Below, piece after piece: positions 35,223 through 44,872 of a stretch of DNA of 64,000 nucleotides. The DNA comes from Streptomyces graminofaciens. Lineage in GTDB: Bacteria; Actinomycetota; Actinomycetes; Streptomycetales; Streptomycetaceae. The stretch covers positions 5,610,001 to 5,674,000 of the forward strand of contig NZ_AP018448.1 in the NCBI RefSeq assembly GCF_030294945.1. Reading direction: 5' to 3'. The notes under the pieces are model-generated. The model worked only from the letters and a program-made list of their open reading frames with translations, was not told where the DNA came from and did not search any database. The position numbers were made by a program, and so were the translations under genes. Every line of letters starts with the position of its first letter. The first letter of the stretch is position 1.

Positions 35223-35230
35223 GGGGGAGG
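35223..35230 (+). promoter_or_regulatory. strong ribosome site that points to an ATT start
   Basis: GGGGGAGG lies 5 bases before ATT 35236. The frame has no ATG, GTG or TTG between the stop at 35143 and the kinase Gly-loop, so this site decides the start of the second kinase gene. Confidence 0.65.
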
Positions 35231-35235
35231 CTCCC

Positions 35236-37116
35236 ATTACCACCAGCACTGGCGACATCCTGAGCCCTCTGGGACCACAGGACCCGCGAGAGACCGCGGG
35301 CTACCAACTCACCGCCCGCATCGGCGAAGGCGGCATGGGCACGGTCTATCTGTCGCACACCCGTGGCGGCCAGCCGGTCGCCCTCAAGGTCATCCGCCGC
35401 GAGTACGGCCAGGACGCGGACTTCCGCCGCCGTTTCGAGCAGGAGGTCCAGGCGGCCAGACGCGTCCAGGGCTACCACATCGTGCCGGTCGTCGACCACG
35501 ACACCACCGGCGATCTCCCCTGGCTGGCCTCCGCGTTCATCCCGGGCATTCCGCTGCACGACGCGCTCGTGGCGTTCGGCCCGCTGCCGCCCGAGGCGGT
35601 CTTCCAGCTGGTCGGCTGCACGGCCCGCGCCCTGTCCTCGATCCATTCCGCGGGCGTCATCCACCGCGACCTCAAGCCCAGCAACATCCTGCTGGGCTCA
35701 CAGGGGCCGTACGTCATCGACTTCGGCATCGCCCGCGCCGCCGACGCCACCCAGCTGACGCAGTCCGGCGGCATGATCGGCACCCCGCAGTACATGTCGC
35801 CGGAGCACGCCCTCGGCGAGAAGGTCACCCCGGCGACGGACGTCTTCTCCCTCGGCCTGATCGCGGCGGTCGCGGCCACCGGACGCCACCCGTACGGCGA
35901 CGGGGGCGCCATCACCATCGCCGCGCAGATCGCCAACACCTCGCAGCGGCCGCCGCAACTCGACGGGTACGACGAGAAGTTGCGCCCGCTGCTGGAGCGC
36001 TGCCTGACCGCGAACCCGGCCGAGCGCGTCAGCACGGAGGAACTGGCCGCGCTCTGCCAGGAGTTGGTGGGCCGCGGCCTCAGCGACTTCACCGGCTGGC
36101 TGCCGGCGCCGCTCACCGCCGAGATCGCCCGGCGCGAGCAGTCCGCCCAGACCCCGCCCCAGCCGACGGCACCCCAGATGCCGACGGCACCACCGGCGGC
36201 GACCGCTCCCACGGCTCCCACGACGGCTCCGGCACCGCCCGTGGCCCCGCCGCAGGACACCACACAGGGCCTGCACCAGCACGCCCCGGCGACCCATGTG
36301 CCCCCGCCGGCCGGCGGCTTCGGCCCGCCCGCCCAGTCCACGCCCACCGGCTACGGCTACCCGCCGGCGGCCCCGCAGACGTACAACCTCAACCCGCAGG
36401 CCCCTGCCCCGGCACCGACGCCTCCGCCGAAGAAGAGCCGCCGGGGCCTGAAGGCGGCGCTCATCGCCCTCGTGCTGGTCCTCGCGGTCGGCTCGGGCGC
36501 GGCGGCTGCCGTGTATGTGCTGAACAACAAGGACGACGACAAGAACAGCAGCAGCGGCGCGGGCAGCGAAAAGGACACCGACAAGGGCACTTCGGAGTCG
36601 ACGCCGGGCGAGACGCCGACCGAGGAGGACCAGGGTTCCGACGGCGGCAGCGGCGGGGAGTCCACCCCGTCCGAGTCCACTGGGGTACCTGCGGACGCCG
36701 AGTTCATCAAGAAGTTCGAGGACGAGCCGATGACCGTGCGGCGACCGGCCGGCCTGGACTCCACCTACGTCGACCTCGACGGGCCCAAGGTCGACCCGAC
36801 CTCGTACATGGACTCCGACGTCCAGGAGTTCTCCGCGAGCGAGGATTCCCTGCAGTTCACCCGGCCCATGGGCAAGGCGACGGGCACCACGCCCCAGGAG
36901 TGCCTGTCGGGCGCCGAGCAGAACCCGTTCACGGAGACGCTGAGCGCCGACTCCATCAACCGCGACCAGGCCATCGTCAAGGGCGACCACCTCTGCACGG
37001 TGACCGGCGAGGGAGACCTCGCGATGTGGACGATCACCGAGGTCAACGCCCCCGACGACCTGGACTACCTGCCCAACATCAAGGGCACGGTCACCATCTG
37101 GCAGGTCAAGCGCTGA
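35236..37116 (+). CDS. membrane serine/threonine protein kinase, probable ATT start
   Basis: This 626-residue kinase closely resembles the previous one in its N-domain: GEGGMGTVYLS, VALKVIRREY (Lys51), HRDLKPSNIL (His143-Arg-Asp145), DFGIARA. A long Pro-rich linker (about 290-400) follows, then one membrane helix (about 404-429, KAALIALVLVLAVGSGAAAA) and an outside domain (about 430-626) with an acidic Ser/Gly region and no PASTA repeat. The outside part could sense a signal. It needs ATT at 35236 as start, because the only ATG nearby (35335) falls inside the Gly-loop. The gene ends at a strong hairpin. Confidence 0.88.
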   Translation: MTTSTGDILSPLGPQDPRETAGYQLTARIGEGGMGTVYLSHTRGGQPVALKVIRREYGQDADFRRRFEQEVQAARRVQGYHIVPVVDHDTTGDLPWLASAFIPGIPLHDALVAFGPLPPEAVFQLVGCTARALSSIHSAGVIHRDLKPSNILLGSQGPYVIDFGIARAADATQLTQSGGMIGTPQYMSPEHALGEKVTPATDVFSLGLIAAVAATGRHPYGDGGAITIAAQIANTSQRPPQLDGYDEKLRPLLERCLTANPAERVSTEELAALCQELVGRGLSDFTGWLPAPLTAEIARREQSAQTPPQPTAPQMPTAPPAATAPTAPTTAPAPPVAPPQDTTQGLHQHAPATHVPPPAGGFGPPAQSTPTGYGYPPAAPQTYNLNPQAPAPAPTPPPKKSRRGLKAALIALVLVLAVGSGAAAAVYVLNNKDDDKNSSSGAGSEKDTDKGTSESTPGETPTEEDQGSDGGSGGESTPSESTGVPADAEFIKKFEDEPMTVRRPAGLDSTYVDLDGPKVDPTSYMDSDVQEFSASEDSLQFTRPMGKATGTTPQECLSGAEQNPFTETLSADSINRDQAIVKGDHLCTVTGEGDLAMWTITEVNAPDDLDYLPNIKGTVTIWQVKR

Positions 37117-37137
37117 CGTCGACAGCGACAACGAGCA

Positions 37138-37177
37138 GGGGGCGCCCCCGGGTCCATCAGAACCCGGGGGCGCCCCC
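37138..37177. terminator. strong bidirectional hairpin terminator
   Basis: A perfect 16-bp stem, GGGGGCGCCCCCGGGT at 37138-37153 and its complement at 37162-37177, has an 8-base loop. It separates the converging kinase (ends 37116) and glutamate dehydrogenase (ends 37192) genes. Confidence 0.85.
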
Positions 37178-37191
37178 TTGGCCGTACAGGC

Positions 37192-40100
37192 CTACGAGTG
37201 GCCGCGCAGCAGCGTCCTCATCGTCCGCATCGCCACCGACAGGTTGGCCAGGTCGAACGAGTCCGAGCTGCGGATCTCCTCCAGCGTGGTGCGCGCCCGG
37301 CCCAGGATCGCCGCGTTCTTCTGCTCCCACACCTTGAACCGCTGCTCCGGCGTCGACGTGCCGTTCCCGGCGGCGAGGACGTCGGCCGTGAGGGCCGAGT
37401 GGGCCGCGTACAGGTCCTCGCGGATCGCCGCGCGGGCCATGGACTGCCAGCGGTCGGCGCGCGGCAGCTCGATGATGCGGTCCATGAGCTGGGTGATGCC
37501 GAGCCGGTCGGCGAGGTCGTAGTACACCTCGGCGACGGCCAGCGGCTCCTTGCCCATGCGGTCGGCGACCGAGACCACGTCGAGTGCCGGGAAGGCGGAG
37601 GAGAACCCGGCCACGCGCGTGGCCAGCACGTCCGTGACGCCGGCGCCCGTCAGCTCGTCGTAGATCTTCTGGTACCACTCCAGGTCCGCGCCGCGCAGCA
37701 GCTTGGGCAGCTCGTCCCAGACCTGGTCGACGCGCTCCTTGAAGAAGGCGATGGTCTCGGTGAGCTGGAGCGGCTGCGGCCGGTTGTTGAGCAGCCAGCG
37801 CGTGCCGCGCTCGACGAGACGCCGGGAGTGCAGCCGGATGCGGGTCTGGACGGCCGCGTCGACCTTGTTGTCCAGGCCCTCGACGCCGTCCCACACCGGG
37901 CCCGACCCGAAGATCGCGCGGGACGCGGTCTGCGCCCGGACGATCTCCTCCAGGGAGGCCCCGGTCTCCTCGCGCAGGCGGTGCAGGAAGCTCGTACCGC
38001 CCGTGTTGACCGTGTCGTTGACCAGCAGCGTCGTGGCGATCTCGCGGCGCAGCGGGTGGTTGTCGATGTGCTCGGCGAACTGCTCGCGCAGCTGCGCCGG
38101 GAAGTACGCGTGCAGCAGGTCGCGCAGATAGGCGTCGTCCGGGAGCGAGGTGTGCAGCAGCTCCTCGGCGACCGTGATCTTCGTGTACGCCAGCAGGACG
38201 GCCGTCTCGGGGCCGGTGAGGCCGTGCCCCGCGTTCAGCCGCTCACGGATCTGCCGCTCGCTGGGCAGGAACTCCAGGGCCCGGTCGAGGTGGCCCTCGC
38301 GGACCAGGTGGCGCATGAAGCGCTGCTGGGCGTGGAGCATGTCCTTGGACTGGGCGAGGGCGTTGGCGATGGCCGTGTTCTGCGCGTAGTTGTTGCGCAG
38401 GACCAGGTGGCCGACCTCGTCGGTCATCTCGGCGAGCAGCTTGTTGCGCTGCTTGACGGTCATGTCGCCCTCGGCGACCAGGCCGTTGAGCAGGATCTTG
38501 ATGTTCACCTCGTGGTCGGAGGTGTCCACGCCCGCGCTGTTGTCGATGGCGTCGGTGTTGACCCTGCCGCCGGTCTGCGCGATCTCGATCCGGCCGAGCT
38601 GGGTCAGGCCGAGGTTGCCGCCCTCGCCGACGACCTGGACGCGCAGGTCGCGGCCGTCGACGCGGATGGCGTCGTTGGCCTTGTCGCCGACGTCCGCGTG
38701 GGACTCGGTGGAGGCCTTGACGTAGGTGCCGATGCCGCCGTTCCACAGCAGGTCGACCGGCGCCTTGAGGATGGCCTTCATCAGGTCGGCCGGGGTCATC
38801 TTGGCGACCTTGTCCTCGATGCCGAGGGCGTCGCGGATGTGGGCGTTGACCGGGATCGCCTTGGCGGAGCGCGGGAAGACGCCGCCGCCGGCCGAGATCA
38901 GCTCCGTGTTGTAGTCCTCCCAGGAGCTGCGCGGGAGGTCGAAGATCCGGCGGCGCTCGGCGTAGGAGACGGCCGCGTCGGGGTGCGGGTCGATGAAGAT
39001 GTGCCGGTGGTCGAAGGCGGCGACCAGGCGGATGTGCTCGGAGAGCAGCATGCCGTTGCCGAACACGTCACCGGACATGTCACCGATGCCGACGACCGTG
39101 AAGTCCTCGGCCTGGGTGTCGACGCCCAGCTCCCGGAAGTGCCGCTTGACGGACTCCCAGGCGCCGCGCGCGGTGATGCCCATGCCCTTGTGGTCGTACC
39201 CGGCGGAGCCGCCGGAGGCGAAGGCGTCGCCGAGCCAGAAGTTGTAGTTCTCGGCGACCCCGTTGGCGATGTCGGAGAAGGTCGCGGTGCCCTTGTCGGC
39301 GGCGACGACGAGATAAGTGTCGTCCTCGTCGTGCCGTACGACGTCGGAGGGCGGCACGACCTCGCCGGCCACCATGTTGTCGGTGATGTCGAGCAGGGCG
39401 GAGATGAACGTCTTGTAGCTGCGGATGCCCTCCGCGAGCCATGCGTCGCGGTCCACACCCGGGTCGGGCAGCTGCTTGGCGACGAAGCCGCCCTTGGCGC
39501 CGACGGGCACGATGACGGTGTTCTTCACCATCTGCGCCTTGACCAGGCCGAGGATCTCGGTGCGGAAGTCCTCACGCCGGTCGGACCAGCGCAGGCCGCC
39601 TCGCGCGACCTTGCCGAAGCGCAGGTGGACGCCTTCGACGCGCGGCGAGTACACCCAGATCTCGAAGGCCGGGCGGGGCGCCGGGAGGTCGGGGATGGCC
39701 TGCGGGTCGAACTTCATGGAGACGTAGTCGTGCGGCTTGCCGCCGGCCGCCTCCTGGAAGAAGTTGGTCCGCAGGGTCGCCTTGATGACGGTGAGGAACG
39801 ACCGCAGGATGCGGTCCTCGTCGAGGGAGGCCACCTGGTCGAGGGCCGCGTCGACCTCTTCGAGGAGCGCGTCGACGATCTCCCGCCCGGCGCTCTGCCG
39901 GTCGGGCGACATCCGTGCCTCGAACAGCGACACGAGCAACCTGGTGGTGTGGACGTTGTTGCGGAGGGTGTCCTCCATGTAGTCCTGGCTGAACGTGGAC
40001 CCGGCCTGCCGCAGGTACTTGGCGTACGCGCGCAGCACCATCGCCTGCCGCCAGGAGAGCCCGGCGCTCAGCACGAGGGAGTTGAAGCCGTCGTTCTCGG

Positions 40101-42144
40101 CCTGCCCGGTCCAGGTCGCGGAGAAGGCGTCCTGGAACCGCTCACGGGCGTCGTCACCGACGTAGTCCCCGGCGCCGTCGCGCGCGGTGGGCATGCGCAG
40201 CCCGAAGTCGTAGATCCACGCCGTCGTACGGTCCGAGCAGCGCAGCTCGTACGGCCGTTCGTCGATGACCTCGACGCCGAGGCGGTTGAGGACGGGCAGG
40301 ACGGCGGAGAGGGAGACCGAGCCACCCTTGCGGTAGATCTTGAAGCGGCGCTCGCCGGGGCCGGCGCCGACGGGCTCGTAGAGGCTGAGCGAGAAGTCCT
40401 TCTCCTCGCCGAGCTTTTCGAGGTGGACGAGGTCGGCGACGGCGGCGCGGGGGCTGTGGTCGGCCTTGTAGCCCTCGGGGACGCCGCCCGCGTAGCGGCG
40501 CACCAGCTCGGCCGCCCGCTCCTCGCCGCACTCGGCGTGGAGGGCCTCGGAGAAGCCGTCGGCCCAGGACCGGGCGGCCTCGACGAGCCGGGCCTCGATA
40601 CGGTCCTTGTCGGCGTCGGACAGCTGCGGCAGTTCGGTGCCCTGCGGGACACGGACCACGAAGTGCAGCCGGGAGAGGATCGACTCGGTGTTCCAGGCGG
40701 TGAAGTCGACGCTGATGCCGCCGAGCTCCTCCTTCAGGATGTCGATGATCCGCAGGCGTACGTCGGTGGTGTAGCGGTCGCGCGGGAGGTAGACGAGCGC
40801 GGAGTAGTAGCGCCCGTACTCGTCCTGGCGCAGGTAGAGCCGCAGCTTGCGGCGTTCCTGCAGGTAGAGGACGGAGGTGACGATGGAGCGCAGTTCGTCG
40901 GCGGGGGTCTGGAACAGTTCGTCGCGCGGGTAGGTCTCCATGATCTGGAGCAGGTCGCGCCCGTCGTGGCTGCTGGGCGAGAACCCGGCGCCCCGCAGCA
41001 CCTCGTCCACCTTGCGGCGGACGACGGGCACGCGCCGCACGGACTCGGTGTAGGCGGCGGACGAGAACAGCCCCAGGAACCGCCGCTCACCGACGACATT
41101 GCCCTCGGCGTCGAACTTCTTCACGCCGACGTAGTCGAGGTAGGAGCGCCGGTGCACGGTGGAGCGGCTGTTGGCCTTGGTGAGGACGAGGAGCCGGTGC
41201 TCGCGGGCCTTGGCGCGGGCGTCCGCGGGCAGCCGCTCGAAGGACGGGCTGACCGGGTGCTTGTCCTCGCCGGTGTGGTGCGGGTCGGCGCGCAGGATGC
41301 CCAGCCCGGTCCCGGCGACGGCGGCGAGCGAGTCGTCGTTCCGCAGCTCGTACTCCCGGTAGCCCAGGAAGGTGAAGTGGTCGTCGGCGAGCCAGCGCAG
41401 CAGCTCGCGGGCCTCCTCGACCTCCTGGTCGGGCAGGTCACCGGCGGTGGGCTCGGTGGGCAGGCCCTCGGCGATCCGGGTCGCCGCCTCCCGCATCTTC
41501 TCCCAGTCCTCGACGGCCTCACGGACATCGGACAGCACCCGCAGCAGGTCGTTGGTGATCTGCTTCAGGTCGGCCCGGTCGGTCTCGCGGTCGATCTCGA
41601 CGTGGATCCACGACTCGACGTGCGCGTCGTGCGCCAACGTGTCACCGGTGTCCGCGGTCCGCCGCTCGGGCAGCACCTCGATGAGCCTGCCGGTCACGTC
41701 CCGCCGGACGAGGACCTGCGGGTGGATGACGACATGGATGCCGCGCCCCTGCCGGGACAGTTCGTTGGTGACGGAGTCGACCAGGAACGGCATGTCGTCG
41801 GTGACGACGTCGACGACGGAGTGGCTGGACGTCCAGCCGTTCTCCTCGACGGTCGGGGTGTGGACCCGCACATTGGCCGTGCCCTGGGGCCGGTTCTCGG
41901 CCAGCCGGAAGTGGGAGAGGGCCGCGCCGTAGATGTCCTCCGGGTTGCGGCCGTTCAGGTCCTCCGGGGCCGTGTGCAGGTAGTAGCGCTGGAGGAACGC
42001 GAGCAAGGTGTCGTGGTCCGGGGTGCCGGGGGTTCCCTCGCTCGTCGTCCCAGTCGGTAGGTGCCCCCCGACCGGGCTGTTCTCAGCTACCCGGGCAGCC
42101 CTCTCGAGCAGCTCGGCCTTGGCTTCGTCCAGCTTGGTCTGCAT
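37192..42144 (-). CDS. gdh: NAD-specific glutamate dehydrogenase, large (180-kDa) class
   Basis: This 1650-residue enzyme converts glutamate to 2-oxoglutarate and ammonia with NAD. The catalytic core lies around residues 800-1250, with KVARGGLRWSDRREDFRTE, NTVIVPVGAKGGF and GNGMLLSEH; a long N-terminal ACT-like regulatory region and a helical C-terminus flank it. The length agrees with the large NAD-GDH class known in Streptomyces. ATG 42144 gives MQTKLDEAKAELLERAARV. It stands alone between a terminator and a long upstream gap, so it is probably monocistronic. It serves glutamate catabolism. Confidence 0.95.
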   Translation of the reverse strand: MQTKLDEAKAELLERAARVAENSPVGGHLPTGTTSEGTPGTPDHDTLLAFLQRYYLHTAPEDLNGRNPEDIYGAALSHFRLAENRPQGTANVRVHTPTVEENGWTSSHSVVDVVTDDMPFLVDSVTNELSRQGRGIHVVIHPQVLVRRDVTGRLIEVLPERRTADTGDTLAHDAHVESWIHVEIDRETDRADLKQITNDLLRVLSDVREAVEDWEKMREAATRIAEGLPTEPTAGDLPDQEVEEARELLRWLADDHFTFLGYREYELRNDDSLAAVAGTGLGILRADPHHTGEDKHPVSPSFERLPADARAKAREHRLLVLTKANSRSTVHRRSYLDYVGVKKFDAEGNVVGERRFLGLFSSAAYTESVRRVPVVRRKVDEVLRGAGFSPSSHDGRDLLQIMETYPRDELFQTPADELRSIVTSVLYLQERRKLRLYLRQDEYGRYYSALVYLPRDRYTTDVRLRIIDILKEELGGISVDFTAWNTESILSRLHFVVRVPQGTELPQLSDADKDRIEARLVEAARSWADGFSEALHAECGEERAAELVRRYAGGVPEGYKADHSPRAAVADLVHLEKLGEEKDFSLSLYEPVGAGPGERRFKIYRKGGSVSLSAVLPVLNRLGVEVIDERPYELRCSDRTTAWIYDFGLRMPTARDGAGDYVGDDARERFQDAFSATWTGQAENDGFNSLVLSAGLSWRQAMVLRAYAKYLRQAGSTFSQDYMEDTLRNNVHTTRLLVSLFEARMSPDRQSAGREIVDALLEEVDAALDQVASLDEDRILRSFLTVIKATLRTNFFQEAAGGKPHDYVSMKFDPQAIPDLPAPRPAFEIWVYSPRVEGVHLRFGKVARGGLRWSDRREDFRTEILGLVKAQMVKNTVIVPVGAKGGFVAKQLPDPGVDRDAWLAEGIRSYKTFISALLDITDNMVAGEVVPPSDVVRHDEDDTYLVVAADKGTATFSDIANGVAENYNFWLGDAFASGGSAGYDHKGMGITARGAWESVKRHFRELGVDTQAEDFTVVGIGDMSGDVFGNGMLLSEHIRLVAAFDHRHIFIDPHPDAAVSYAERRRIFDLPRSSWEDYNTELISAGGGVFPRSAKAIPVNAHIRDALGIEDKVAKMTPADLMKAILKAPVDLLWNGGIGTYVKASTESHADVGDKANDAIRVDGRDLRVQVVGEGGNLGLTQLGRIEIAQTGGRVNTDAIDNSAGVDTSDHEVNIKILLNGLVAEGDMTVKQRNKLLAEMTDEVGHLVLRNNYAQNTAIANALAQSKDMLHAQQRFMRHLVREGHLDRALEFLPSERQIRERLNAGHGLTGPETAVLLAYTKITVAEELLHTSLPDDAYLRDLLHAYFPAQLREQFAEHIDNHPLRREIATTLLVNDTVNTGGTSFLHRLREETGASLEEIVRAQTASRAIFGSGPVWDGVEGLDNKVDAAVQTRIRLHSRRLVERGTRWLLNNRPQPLQLTETIAFFKERVDQVWDELPKLLRGADLEWYQKIYDELTGAGVTDVLATRVAGFSSAFPALDVVSVADRMGKEPLAVAEVYYDLADRLGITQLMDRIIELPRADRWQSMARAAIREDLYAAHSALTADVLAAGNGTSTPEQRFKVWEQKNAAILGRARTTLEEIRSSDSFDLANLSVAMRTMRTLLRGHS

Positions 42145-42625
42145 TGTCCTCTGGCTCCTGTCGCGCGCCGTTGCGTGACGTAGAAAGAAGTACGGTCCCT
42201 ACCCCTTGGGACGCGACGCCACGACGCGGGGTGTCCGGTCTGTCTCGACGCTATGCCGCAGGGTGAGATGAGCGGGGGGCAATCGGCCATTCTCGGCGCC
42301 CGGTGGGGGTGTGACGCTGATCTCGGCGCCGTGGGCCGGTGGGATGTCTCTGGCGTCCCGGGAGCCTGCTCGGCTCCCTCCCGCCCGCGAAGATCAGCGA
42401 CCGCCACCCGGTCACGGTTGTGGTCCGTGCTCTCCGGGCGCAGGGCAGGGACGACGAGGCCCCCGCGAACTATCGCGCTGATCACGCCACCAAGGCTATC
42501 GCCCCTTACGGGTGCCCCGTCATGAGCCGTATGTGTACAAAAGAAGGGGTGGAACTTTGACGAACTGCACAGACAGAAAAGAGAGAGCAAGCAGAGGAAA
42601 CGGGCATAACGGACGGAGCGCGGCC
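42145..42625. other. divergent intergenic region, no gene seen
   Basis: This 481-base gap lies between the starts of NAD-GDH and the DJ-1-like gene, so it must hold two promoters. The last 80 bases are purine-rich (GACAGAAAAGAGAGAGCAAG) and unlike the rest of the window. TTGACG at 42557-42562 is a candidate -35 for the right-hand gene, without a convincing -10. Small open frames here lack sensible codon use and starts. Confidence 0.5.
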
Positions 42626-43198
42626 ATGACTGCGAAAATCCTGATCGTCACCGGCGACGCGGCGGAATCACTGGAGGTCCTGTACCCCTACCAACGACTG
42701 CTCGAAGAGGGCTACGACGTCCACATCGCCGCCCCCAGCCGCAAGAAGCTCCAGTTCGTCGTCCACGACTTCGAGCCCGGCTTCGACACGTACACGGAGA
42801 AGCCCGGCTACACCTGGCCCGCCGACCTCGCCTTCTCCGAGGTGGACCCCGGCCAGTACGCCGCCCTCGTCGTCCCCGGCGGGCGCGCTCCCGAGTACCT
42901 CCGCAACGACCCCGAGCTCCGCAAGATCCTCAAGTCCTTCTTCGACACCGACAAGCCCGTGGCCCAGATCTGCCACGGCCCCCTGCTCACCGCCGCCGCG
43001 GACGCCCTCGGCGGCCGCCGCGTCACGGCGTACCCCGCCCTGGAACTCGACATGCAGGCAGCGGGCGCGACCTTCCAGGACGCGGAGGTGGTGGTCGACG
43101 GCACGCTGGTGTCGGCTCGGGCGTGGCCGGACCATTCGGCGTGGATGCGGGAGTTCTTGAAGGTGCTGCGAGCGACGGCACCGGTCACGCCCGCGTAG
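42626..43198 (+). CDS. DJ-1/PfpI family protein
   Basis: This 190-residue protein has the class I glutamine amidotransferase-like fold of the DJ-1/PfpI superfamily: LIVTGDAAES at the N-terminus, VVPGGRAPEYLRNDP and the nucleophile elbow QICHGP (Cys116, His117). Members act as deglycases, proteases or chaperones under stress. The exact role here is open. GGAG lies at 42612-42616, about 10 bases before the ATG. Confidence 0.9.
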   Translation: MTAKILIVTGDAAESLEVLYPYQRLLEEGYDVHIAAPSRKKLQFVVHDFEPGFDTYTEKPGYTWPADLAFSEVDPGQYAALVVPGGRAPEYLRNDPELRKILKSFFDTDKPVAQICHGPLLTAAADALGGRRVTAYPALELDMQAAGATFQDAEVVVDGTLVSARAWPDHSAWMREFLKVLRATAPVTPA

Positions 43199-43210
43199 CT
43201 GCGGGCCAGG

Positions 43211-43272
43211 ACCGGGGTGAGAACCTCACTGAGCACCGGGGTGAGAACCTCAGGACCGGGGTGAGAACCTCA
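43211..43272. repeat. three copies of an 18-bp direct repeat
   Basis: ACCGGGGTGAGAACCTCA occurs at 43211-43228, 43235-43252 and 43255-43272. The stop codon of the lipoprotein gene on the minus strand lies within the middle copy, and the last coding residues (RFSPRS) come from the third. Confidence 0.9.
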
Positions 43273-43960
43273 GGCTTCGCAGCATCGCCTCGAAACGAGT
43301 GAACTCGGCCGATGTTTCCCGCTGCTGTTCGATGTTCACGGTGGTCCAGGCCACCAAGGGGGTCCGGTCGCCGATGTCGATGACGGCCACTCGTAGCGCG
43401 TACTCGGGTTGCAGCCCATAACAGTCGTCGGCGGCGTCTCCGTCGGCCATGGGGCAGCCGAGGCTGCCATTGAGCGACCAGTCGGTGGTGCCGGTCATCA
43501 GGGTCGCCGGGTGCCCGTCGACGCTCGTCTCGGTCTTGTCCCGCCACTTCGCGTGGTAGTCGACCTGCCCGCGCAGGAAGGCCAGGTACTTCTCGTAGCT
43601 CCTGGGCGGCTTCACCGGTTCGTTCCGCCCCGGCGGGTACACGACCACCGGCAGCAGGAACCTGACTCTGTCGCTCTCGCCCTTCACCCAGGTCAGGAAC
43701 GTACGGGTGTCCGCCACGGGACGCGCGCCGAGCGAGGCGGGCACGGTGACCGTCAGCGGCACGGCGAACTTCTTGCTCGTGTACACGACGGACGAGGGCG
43801 ATGCCGACGCCGTGGCCCGGATGACGGAGGGCGACGACGGGGTTTTCGCCGCGGACCCACCGCCACACGCGGAAACACCGCCCAGCAGAGACACGCCCAC
43901 GGCGGCCACTGCGCATCGACGAGCCCACATGCGCCTCTCCACAGCACGACTGTGAGCCAC
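43250..43960 (-). CDS. lipoprotein of unknown function
   Basis: This 236-residue protein has an Arg-rich N-terminus, a hydrophobic stretch and a lipobox VSAC followed by GGGSAAKTP, so it should be exported and lipid-anchored. The mature part begins with a Ser/Pro-rich linker and then contains VPLTVTVPASLGA and TTDWSLNGSLGCPMAD. I do not recognise the fold. A second ATG ten codons in is an equally good start. Its C-terminal end is formed by a repeated sequence. Confidence 0.75.
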   Translation of the reverse strand: MAHSRAVERRMWARRCAVAAVGVSLLGGVSACGGGSAAKTPSSPSVIRATASASPSSVVYTSKKFAVPLTVTVPASLGARPVADTRTFLTWVKGESDRVRFLLPVVVYPPGRNEPVKPPRSYEKYLAFLRGQVDYHAKWRDKTETSVDGHPATLMTGTTDWSLNGSLGCPMADGDAADDCYGLQPEYALRVAVIDIGDRTPLVAWTTVNIEQQRETSAEFTRFEAMLRSLRFSPRS

Positions 43961-44132
43961 GGCTCAGGTCATGGCAAACGGAGGCGCGGGAGAGACGAGC
44001 GAGGGGGGCGCGGACGCTCGACGCCGGTCGGGGCACCCCGTAAGGGGGCCGGGCCGCGCGACCTGGCCCCGCCCAGCAACAGCCGCAGGGGTGCCGCACA
44101 AACCGGGTCGGCTCAGCTCGCTCAGCTCACCG

Positions 44133-44798
44133 TCACGCCGCCAACCGCTCCGCCTCCGCGACAGCCTCCTCCAGCGTGTCCACCACAGGCACGCCGACCC
44201 CCTCCAGGCTGGCCCGGCTGTGCGACCCCCCGGTGTACAGCACCGCCCGCGCCCCCACATGCCGCGCGGCCACGGCGTCATCGGCGGCGTCCCCGATCAC
44301 GACCGTACGCTCGGCCTCCACGCCCCCCAGCCGCCGCAGATGCCGGACCATGTGCTCGGTCTTGCTGCCCCCGGACGGCCCGGTCCGCCCGTCGACCCGT
44401 ATGAAGTGCGGCTCGATCCCGAATCCCCGCACCAACGGCACCAGCTCATCGTGCACATACATGCTGAGGATCGACTGGCTGCGCCCCGCCGACCGCCACC
44501 CCGCGAGCAACTCCGGCACCCCGTCGGTGAGCCCGCAGGCCACCCGGTGCTCCGCGTAGTACCGGTGGAAGATCTCGTCCATGACCTCCCACTCCTCGTC
44601 GGTGGGCAGCCGCCCGATCAGCCGCTCGTAGAACTTCGGCACCGGAACGCAGTACAGCTCCCGGTACCGCTCCATCGTGAGCGGCTCGATGCCCAGCTGC
44701 GCGAACGCCGCGTTCGTCGCCCCGATGATCGCCTCGTTGTCGTGGAACAGCGTCCCGTTCCAGTCCCACACAATGTGCGCCACTTCGTGCTTCCCCAT
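44133..44798 (-). CDS. HAD-family hydrolase
   Basis: This 221-residue HAD phosphatase has motif I as DWNGTLFHD (nucleophile Asp12), a cap region (about 20-90), motif II LSMY, the Lys region GGSKTEHM and motif IV VVIGDAADDAVAA. It resembles phosphoglycolate phosphatase-like enzymes. The usual second Asp of motif I (DxDxT) is Asn14; the same DWNGT form occurs in other actinobacterial members, so activity is still likely. The substrate is unknown. ATG 44798 gives MGKHEVAHIVWDWNG. Confidence 0.87.
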   Translation of the reverse strand: MGKHEVAHIVWDWNGTLFHDNEAIIGATNAAFAQLGIEPLTMERYRELYCVPVPKFYERLIGRLPTDEEWEVMDEIFHRYYAEHRVACGLTDGVPELLAGWRSAGRSQSILSMYVHDELVPLVRGFGIEPHFIRVDGRTGPSGGSKTEHMVRHLRRLGGVEAERTVVIGDAADDAVAARHVGARAVLYTGGSHSRASLEGVGVPVVDTLEEAVAEAERLAA

Positions 44799-44872
44799 AA
44801 TCAAGAACGTACCCCGGCCCACTGACAACGCATCGTGACCAGGGGTTCGTAACTGTGACCGGCGCGGGACGC

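Noticed and set aside
37198..42060. 1620-codon plus-strand open frame opposite glutamate dehydrogenase
   Set aside because: Shadow frame caused by G+C bias; the dehydrogenase motifs lie on the minus strand.
42253..42560. Small plus-strand open frames in the gap before the DJ-1-like gene
   Set aside because: No ribosome sites, no family resemblance and poor codon use.
43971..44825. Plus-strand open frame opposite the HAD hydrolase
   Set aside because: Arg/Pro/His-rich shadow without motifs, while the minus strand shows HAD motifs I-IV.
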